A stretch of 10,912 nucleotides of DNA from JBBSMX01 sp038232935 (GTDB taxonomy: Bacteria; Bacteroidota; Rhodothermia; Rhodothermales; JANQRZ01). The translations under genes were made by a program, and so were the position numbers. The stretch spans positions 1-10,912 of the forward strand of contig JBBSMX010000139.1 in the NCBI GenBank assembly GCA_038232935.1. The letters run 5' to 3'. The notes beneath the pieces were generated by a model that saw nothing but the letters and a program-made list of their open reading frames with translations, ran no database searches and was not told where the DNA came from. This document shows positions 6,168 to 10,912 of this stretch, piece after piece. Within the stretch, counting starts at the first letter, position 1. Every line of letters starts with the position of its first letter.

Positions 6168-7544
6168 ATGATCGAGAAAAAGACCCCGCCCTCCCCTCCG
6201 CAGACCCGAGGGCCGCAAACCCGAGGGCCGCAGAACGGCATCCTCTCGCAGCCGGCCGGCTCGCTTTCCGGCACCGGTGAAGGGATGGACCGCCGCGTCG
6301 AGAAGAAGACGTGGACGCCGAAGCGGATCGCGCTCATCGTCGGGGTCGTCCTCTTCGTCGCGCTCATCGCGTGGGCGCTGCTGGGGCAGGGCGGCGGGCG
6401 GCGGCTCAACGTCGAGCGGGACCGCCTCACCATTTCGACCGTCGAGCGCGGGACGTTTCAGGAGTACGTCTCCGTCACCGGCAACGCCCTCCCGCTCCGG
6501 ACGATCTACCTCGACGCCGTCGTGGGCGGGCAGGTGGAGGAGAAGTTCGTCGAGGAAGGGGCCGTCGTCGCAGCGGGGCAGCCGATCCTCCGGCTCTCCA
6601 ACGACCAGCTCACGCTCCAGACGCTCGGCAACGAGGCCCAGCTCGCCGAGCAGATCAACAACATCCGCAACACCCGCCTCGCCCTCGACCAGAACGAGCT
6701 CAACCTCCGCCAGCAGCTCACCCAGCTCGAATACGACCTCACCCGGCTCCGCCGCGAGTACGAGCGGAGCCGCGAGCTCTTCGACCGCCGCGTGATCGCG
6801 GAGCAGGAGTTCCAGCAGATCCGCGACGAGTACGAGTACACGCAGCGGCGGCTCGCGCTCACGCGCCAGGGCTACCGGCAGGACTCGCTCGCCCGCTCGA
6901 TGCAGCTCCAGCAGATGGATGGCCAGCTCACCCGGCTCCAGCAGAACCTCGCCCTCGTCCAGACCACGACGGACAACCTCGTCGTCCGCGCGCCCCTCGC
7001 CGGGCAGCTCACGGCGCTCGACGCCGAGGTCGGTGCCTCGAAGCCAGCGGGCTCGCGGTTCGGGCAGATCGACGACCTCGACGGCGTGAAGGTCCGCGTC
7101 CCCATCGACGAGCACTACATCGCCCGCGTCGCCCCCGGCCAGACCGGCCAGACGACCGTCGCCGGGCGCGACTACGCGCTCGTCGTCACGAAGGTCTTCC
7201 CCGAGGTCCGCGACGGCCGGTTCGAGGTAGACATGGAGTTCGCGGACCGAGGCGGCGACGCGGTGCCGGACGTGCGGCGCGGCCAGAGCCTCCGCATCCG
7301 GCTCGAACTCGGCGACTCCACCGAGGCGCTCCTCCTCCCGCGCGGCGGCTTCTTTACCACGACCGGCGGTAACTGGGTGTACGTGCTGACCGAGGACGGA
7401 GACGAGGCCGTCCGCCACCCGATCCGCCTCGGACGCCAGAACCCGCAGTTCTTCGAGGTCGCCGAAGGGCTCCAACCCGGCGACCGCGTCGTCACCTCCG
7501 GCTACGACACCTTCGGCGACGCCGACCGGCTCGTGCTGAAGTAG
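6168..7544 (+). CDS. MacA/HlyD-type periplasmic adaptor (membrane fusion protein)
   Basis: A 458-residue adaptor that would link the inner-membrane ABC transporter to an outer-membrane channel. One TM anchor lies at about 53-73 (RIALIVGVVLFVALIAWALL) with no lipobox. The first lipoyl half is at about 111-145 (DAVVGGQVEEKFVEEGAVVAAGQPIL). A long alpha-hairpin/coiled coil follows (about 146-265, rich in Q, L, R, E), then the second lipoyl half (about 270-300: VVRAPLAGQLTALDAEVGA), a beta-barrel (about 305-375) and a membrane-proximal domain ending GDRVVTSGYDTFGDADRLVLK. The ATG at 6168 fits the predicted transcription start and a C-rich leader like those of the two downstream genes. The ATG at 6285 (MDRRVEKKTW) would also give a complete protein, because residues 1-39 are low-complexity and contain a duplicated QTRGP. 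Neither start has a clear SD. It is first in the operon, 56 bp before the ATPase. Confidence 0.88.
   Translation: MIEKKTPPSPPQTRGPQTRGPQNGILSQPAGSLSGTGEGMDRRVEKKTWTPKRIALIVGVVLFVALIAWALLGQGGGRRLNVERDRLTISTVERGTFQEYVSVTGNALPLRTIYLDAVVGGQVEEKFVEEGAVVAAGQPILRLSNDQLTLQTLGNEAQLAEQINNIRNTRLALDQNELNLRQQLTQLEYDLTRLRREYERSRELFDRRVIAEQEFQQIRDEYEYTQRRLALTRQGYRQDSLARSMQLQQMDGQLTRLQQNLALVQTTTDNLVVRAPLAGQLTALDAEVGASKPAGSRFGQIDDLDGVKVRVPIDEHYIARVAPGQTGQTTVAGRDYALVVTKVFPEVRDGRFEVDMEFADRGGDAVPDVRRGQSLRIRLELGDSTEALLLPRGGFFTTTGGNWVYVLTEDGDEAVRHPIRLGRQNPQFFEVAEGLQPGDRVVTSGYDTFGDADRLVLK
6201..6233 (+). repeat. 15-bp tandem duplication in the adaptor's N-terminal coding region
   Basis: CAGACCCGAGGGCCG (6201-6215) is repeated with one change as CAAACCCGAGGGCCG (6216-6230), followed by CAG. 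It encodes QTRGP-QTRGP-Q ahead of the TM anchor. It keeps frame and lies in a segment that may be an untranslated leader if the start is at 6285. Confidence 0.75.
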
Positions 7545-7564
7545 GGCGCGCGGCCGTGCGCCCC
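7541..7564. repeat. GTAGGGC...GCGCCCC hairpin at the adaptor stop codon
   Basis: GGGCGC (7544-7549) pairs with GCGCCC (7558-7563). One G-U and one C-G pair extend the stem to eight with a four-base loop. The adaptor's TAG (7542-7544) lies in the leading GTAGGG. It looks like a degenerate member of the hairpin family seen at 8338-8365. It may act as an intercistronic stem-loop. Confidence 0.5.
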
Positions 7565-7600
7565 AACATCCCCTACCCCCAACGCCACTCCCCAACCGCT

Positions 7601-8341
7601 ATGACCAACGTCGACATCACCGGCCGCCGGCCACTCATCCGGACGGAGAACCTCCGCAAGGTCTACACGACTGACGAGGTCGAGACGACCGCGCTCAACA
7701 ACGTCACCGTCGACATCAAGACCGGCGACTTCGTCGCGATCATGGGGCCGTCCGGCTGCGGGAAGTCCACGCTCCTGAACATCCTCGGCCTGCTCGACCA
7801 GCCGAGCGGCGGCCTCTTCGTCTTCGACGGCACCGACGTCTCGGGCTTCAACGAGCGGAAGCGGGCCGACCTCCGGCGCGGCACGCTCGGCTTCGTCTTC
7901 CAGAGCTTCAACCTCATCGACGAGCTGACGGTGTACGAGAACGTCGAGCTCCCGCTGCTCTACCTCTCGCTCTCGACGAAGGAGCGGAAGGAGCGGACCG
8001 AGGCCGCGCTCGACCGCGTCGGGATGGCGCACCGGCGGGACCACTTCCCGCAGCAGCTCTCCGGCGGCCAGCAGCAGCGCGTCGCCATCGCCCGCGCCGT
8101 CGTCGCCAGCCCCCAGCTCATCCTCGCCGACGAGCCGACGGGCAACCTCGACTCCACGAACGGCGACGAGGTGATGAAGCTGCTCTCCGAGCTGAACGAG
8201 GCCGGCGCGACGATCGTGATGGTGACGCACTCCCCGGCCGACGCCGAGTTCTCGCACCGCGTGATCAACCTGTTCGACGGGCACGTCGTGAGCGAGCACT
8301 TCATGGAGAAGGAGTACGCGCTCCCGCACCAGAGCGAGTAG
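7601..8341 (+). CDS. MacB/LolD-type ABC transporter ATP-binding protein
   Basis: A 246-residue ATPase that would power the FtsX-type permeases downstream. It has Walker A GPSGCGKST (49-57), the Q-loop FVFQSFNLI (Gln101), signature LSGGQQQR (153-160), Walker B LILADEPT with Glu178, the D-loop GNLDS and the switch His210 (VMVTHSP). The phrases FVFQSFNLI and LADEPTGNLDS place it in the MacB/LolD/FtsE group (COG1136). Its length is standard for a stand-alone subunit. The ATG at 7601 gives the usual N-terminus ahead of LIRTENLRKVY. A GTG at 7556 would extend it through the intercistronic hairpin and is rejected. The TAG stop lies within a GTAGGGGC hairpin repeat. It sits between adaptor and permease, as in macAB-like export operons. 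Confidence 0.95.
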   Translation: MTNVDITGRRPLIRTENLRKVYTTDEVETTALNNVTVDIKTGDFVAIMGPSGCGKSTLLNILGLLDQPSGGLFVFDGTDVSGFNERKRADLRRGTLGFVFQSFNLIDELTVYENVELPLLYLSLSTKERKERTEAALDRVGMAHRRDHFPQQLSGGQQQRVAIARAVVASPQLILADEPTGNLDSTNGDEVMKLLSELNEAGATIVMVTHSPADAEFSHRVINLFDGHVVSEHFMEKEYALPHQSE

Positions 8342-8365
8342 GGGCACAGCGCACTGCGCCCCTAC
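8338..8365. repeat. GTAGGGGC...GCCCCTAC hairpin overlapping the ATPase stop codon
   Basis: GTAGGGGC (8338-8345) pairs exactly with GCCCCTAC (8358-8365). Inside, after one A-C mismatch, CAG pairs with CTG around CGCA. The ATPase stop TAG (8339-8341) is the second to fourth base of the repeat. Hairpins with these ends recur elsewhere in the window. Confidence 0.75.
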
Positions 8366-8393
8366 ACCACCCTTGACCGAATCCACCAGAACC

Positions 8394-8417
8394 GGGCGAC
8401 CGGCCGGTCGCCCCTAC
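8394..8417. repeat. 20-bp perfect palindrome ending GCCCCTAC before the permease
   Basis: GGGCGACCGG (8394-8403) is followed directly by its exact reverse complement (8404-8413), then CTAC. The right end, GCCCCTAC (8410-8417), equals that of the hairpin at 8338-8365. It ends 15 bases before the permease ATG. I recall similar GGGCGACC...GGTCGCCCCTAC palindromes scattered in many bacterial genomes. Confidence 0.75.
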
Positions 8418-8432
8418 GTCCTCCCCTCTGCC

Positions 8433-10823
8433 ATGCTGAAGAACTATCTCGTCGTCGTCTTCCGCAGCCTCCGCCGGCAGAAGGGGTATGCGTTCATCAA
8501 CGTCAGCGGGCTGGCAGTCGGGCTGGCGTGCTGCATCCTGATCGTGCTCTACGTGCGAAGCGAGCGGGCCGTGGACACGGTGTTCGACGATGTCGACCGG
8601 ATCTACCGGATCGGAAGTGAATGGCGGGACGAAGGGGCAGGACTCCCCATCACCGCCCCGGCCCCCATCGGGGAGAAAATGGTCGAGACCTTTCCGGAAG
8701 CCCAGGCGTCGGTGCGGCTGTGGGCGGGGTGGCTCAACGTCCGTTCCGCGGAAGGCGATGTGTCCGCGTTTCGGCGCAGTGCGTATGTGGCCGATGCGAA
8801 CGTGATCTCGTTCTTTGGAATACCGCTCCTGCACGGGAGCGCAGAGACTGCGCTTCGGCAGCCCCGGTCGGTCGTCCTCCGGGAGGATCTCGCCCGCGCC
8901 GTCTTCGGCACGGCCGATGCGGTGGGGCGGACGCTCCTCGTCGAGACGTACAACAACGGGACCCAACCCTACACCGTCACGGGGGTCTGGGAGCCGCTCG
9001 CGTTCAACTCGTTCACCCGCTTCGGAGGAGGGGAGTTCGCCCTGATCGTTTCGTTCGCGCCCGGCGACGTGATGAGCGAGGAGGAGTGGACGAGTTGGGA
9101 GAACCGCTACCTCCTGCATTATGTCAAGCTCGCGCCCGGCACTGCGCCCGATGCCGTGTCCGCGAGGCTGGCGAACTTCGTGCGCGCGGTTGCGCCGGAG
9201 GAATACCACGGGATGTACGAGCCCGTGCTGCAACCGCTCCGCACCCTCTATCTCGATGACGAGGGCGGGCGCAACCGGCGCGCGGTGCATCTGCTTACTG
9301 GCCTCGCCGTGCTGATCCTTCTTGTGGCATGCATCAACTTCGCCAACCTCGCCACGGCGCAGGCTCTGAGGCGAGGCAAAGAGATCGGCGTGCGAAAATC
9401 CATCGGGGCGCGGCGCGGACAGATCGTGGGGCAGTACCTCGGAGAAGCCGTAGTGGTGGCAGCCCTCGCGACGGTGCTCGGGGCGCTGCTGGCTCGGGTG
9501 CTTCAGAACCCATTCTTCGAGTTGGTCGGCAAGCCGCTCGTCCTCCCCAACCCGTGGGACCTCCCCACCGCGCTGACGCTCGTCGGCATCGCGCTCGCGA
9601 CGGGAGTGCTGGCGGGAGCCTACCCCGCGCTCATGCTCTCAGGGTTTCAGCCCGTCCGCGCACTCAAAGGAACGCTACGAACCGGGCCGGCATCGGCACG
9701 TCTCCGGCAGGGCCTCGTCGTCACGCAGTTCGTAGCCGCCGTGCTGCTGCTCGCGGGAGCCGCGGTCGTCTACGAGCAGACCGCGTTCCTTCGAACCGCT
9801 CCGCTCGGGTTCGAGCGGGAGCACGTTCTAGCCATCGAGTCCGTCCCGCGCGACTGGAGCGCGGAGGGCGTGGCGCGGTTGCAGCCCGTAAAGGCCAGGC
9901 TGGAAGCGGTGCCCGGCGTCCGCGCGGTCAGCCTTTCGTGGGAGACGGCGGCCGAGGGCGGCCACGGGAACACGCTCCCGCTCCGCCGCCCCGGACAGCC
10001 GCCCGAAGCTGCCCTCGATGTCGCGCGCTTTCTCGTGGACGAGGATTTCGCCGAGGTGTACGACCTCCGCCTCGCCGACGGCGTGTTCTTAGGCGAGAAC
10101 GACGACGGCGTGATGCTGAACGAGCGGGCCGCCGCGGCCTTCGGCATCGAGCGGGCGGGGCAGCCCCTCGTGCTGGGGGACTCCGCGGAGGTGGAGGTGC
10201 GGGGCATCGTGAAGGACTTCCATTACACCTCGCTCCACGAGCCGATCCGCCCACTCGTGATGGCCTCCCTTGCGGAGGTCCCGCTCTATCGGACGTTCTC
10301 CCTTCGCTTCGCCGGTAGCGATCCAGCGGGGACCCTGCGGCGCGTGGAGGCCGCGTGGCACGAGGTGCTCCCGGCGGCACCGTTCGATTACACCTTCGTC
10401 GACGAGCAGGTCGCGGCGCAGTACGTGACAGAGCGACGGACGGGCACCGTCGTCGTGCTGGCGGCGATGCTGGCTGTCCTGGTTTCCGGGCTGGGTTTGA
10501 TCGGCCTCGTCTCGATCAGCGTGCTCCAGCGGCGCAGAGAGATCGGCGTGCGGAAGGTGCTCGGCGCGACGGTGCCCAGCCTCGTGGCGCTGCTCGCCAA
10601 AGACTTCGTCGTGCTCGTCGGCGTCGCCTTCGTGGTGGCTGTGCCGGTGGCGTGGGTCGGGATGAGCCGCTGGCTCGACGGGTTCGCCTACCGCATTGCT
10701 CTGGGGCCGGAGCCGTTCCTTATCACGGGCGCGCTGCTGTTGGTGATCGTCGTGGCGACGGTGAGCACACAGGCCCTTCGCGCGGCGCGGAAGAACCCGA
10801 CGGAAGCCCTCCGCTACGAATAA
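8433..10823 (+). CDS. FtsX/MacB-type ABC transporter permease (eight TM, two periplasmic domains)
   Basis: A 796-residue inner-membrane permease of the tandem FtsX type common in Bacteroidota. TM1 lies at about 21-42, followed by a MacB-like periplasmic domain (about 45-285, with FDDVDRIYRI and VVLREDLARAVFG). The first FtsX unit follows, with TMs at about 286-308, 337-357 and 380-402 and the linker RRGKEIGVRKSIGA. TM5 at about 427-447 leads to a second periplasmic domain (about 450-668) and a second FtsX unit with TMs near 671-696, 724-744 and 761-780. The equivalent linker there, RRREIGVRKVLGA, shows internal duplication. The C-terminus ARKNPTEALRYE is typical of the family. These permeases usually export lipids, peptides or drugs by mechanotransmission rather than through a channel; the substrate here is unknown. 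ATG 8433 gives the standard MLKNYL start. An upstream TTG at 8373 would translate the palindrome and is rejected. The next permease starts five bases after the stop. Confidence 0.93.
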   Translation: MLKNYLVVVFRSLRRQKGYAFINVSGLAVGLACCILIVLYVRSERAVDTVFDDVDRIYRIGSEWRDEGAGLPITAPAPIGEKMVETFPEAQASVRLWAGWLNVRSAEGDVSAFRRSAYVADANVISFFGIPLLHGSAETALRQPRSVVLREDLARAVFGTADAVGRTLLVETYNNGTQPYTVTGVWEPLAFNSFTRFGGGEFALIVSFAPGDVMSEEEWTSWENRYLLHYVKLAPGTAPDAVSARLANFVRAVAPEEYHGMYEPVLQPLRTLYLDDEGGRNRRAVHLLTGLAVLILLVACINFANLATAQALRRGKEIGVRKSIGARRGQIVGQYLGEAVVVAALATVLGALLARVLQNPFFELVGKPLVLPNPWDLPTALTLVGIALATGVLAGAYPALMLSGFQPVRALKGTLRTGPASARLRQGLVVTQFVAAVLLLAGAAVVYEQTAFLRTAPLGFEREHVLAIESVPRDWSAEGVARLQPVKARLEAVPGVRAVSLSWETAAEGGHGNTLPLRRPGQPPEAALDVARFLVDEDFAEVYDLRLADGVFLGENDDGVMLNERAAAAFGIERAGQPLVLGDSAEVEVRGIVKDFHYTSLHEPIRPLVMASLAEVPLYRTFSLRFAGSDPAGTLRRVEAAWHEVLPAAPFDYTFVDEQVAAQYVTERRTGTVVVLAAMLAVLVSGLGLIGLVSISVLQRRREIGVRKVLGATVPSLVALLAKDFVVLVGVAFVVAVPVAWVGMSRWLDGFAYRIALGPEPFLITGALLLVIVVATVSTQALRAARKNPTEALRYE

Positions 10824-10828
10824 CGCCC

Positions 10829-10912
10829 ATGCTGACGAACTACCTCAAAATCGCCTTCCGGAACCTCGCCAAACGGAAGGCCTTCTCGTTCATCAACATC
10901 GCCGGCCTCGCC
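10829..10912 (+). CDS. Second FtsX/MacB-type permease, N-terminus only (cut by window edge)
   Basis: Twenty-eight codons are visible. They begin MLTNYLKIAFRNL and continue through KAFSFINIAGLA, clearly paralogous to the N-terminus of the preceding permease (MLKNYL..., YAFINVSGLAVGLA). The ATG lies five bases after the upstream TAA, so it is co-transcribed. Tandem permease paralogs are usual in such operons. Nothing can be said about integrity beyond the window. Confidence 0.85.
   Translation, partial: MLTNYLKIAFRNLAKRKAFSFINIAGLA

Noticed and set aside
6060..7595. 511-codon antisense frame across the adaptor gene
   Set aside because: Low-complexity translation (runs of VLVLVADLLEL type) opposite a clear HlyD-type protein; no start context.
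8373..8432. TTG start extending the first permease by 20 residues
   Set aside because: The extra residues come from the palindrome 8394-8417; paralogs begin at MLxNYL.
8301..9290. Long antisense frames over the ATPase and permease (also 7502-8386)
   Set aside because: Mirror frames of strongly biased genes, without domains.

Overview
The window is very GC-rich, with codons ending almost always in G or C. It carries a secreted protein with a Por/T9SS C-terminal sorting domain, SD-poor leaders and MacB/FtsX-type permeases that open with MLKNYL. Together these suggest a high-GC member of the Bacteroidota-Rhodothermota group (a Rhodothermales-like marine bacterium). This placement is inferred from style and domains, not from a marker gene.

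Layout. (1) 1-225, plus: the C-terminal end of an IS5-family transposase, followed by a short AT-rich junction. (2) 316-5829, minus: three genes read leftward: a sigma54-dependent NtrC-family response regulator (4438-5829), a NtrY-like membrane histidine kinase (2909-4255), and a secreted alpha/beta-hydrolase esterase with a T9SS tail (316-2841). A pair of REP-like inverted repeats separates regulator and kinase. (3) 5830-6167: a 338-bp divergent control region. (4) 6168 to the end, plus: an export operon of MacA/HlyD-type periplasmic adaptor (6168-7544), MacB/LolD-type ATPase (7601-8341), an eight-TM FtsX/MacB permease (8433-10823), and the start of a second, paralogous permease (10829 onward, cut by the window edge). 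GTAGGGGC-type hairpin repeats sit in the gaps of this operon, and two of them supply the upstream gene's stop codon.

How it may work together. The control region holds a perfect -24/-12 sigma54 promoter (TGGCAC-N5-TTGC, 6110-6124) facing the export operon. A weaker one on the other strand (5954-5968) faces the regulator/kinase genes. Exactly midway between them (centre 6039) lie two 16-bp dyads (TGTGCGC-NN-GCGCACA type) whose starts are 21 bp apart, the geometry expected of a paired enhancer site for an NtrC-family activator. The adjacent regulator has an intact GAFTGA loop, Walker motifs and a Fis-type HTH. The simplest reading is a self-contained circuit. The kinase has two TM segments and essentially no periplasmic domain. 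It would sense membrane stress or transporter state and phosphorylate the regulator, which would activate its own genes and the MacAB-like exporter from one shared enhancer. The protein families are well known. The symmetric control region and its repeats are the most interesting part of the window.
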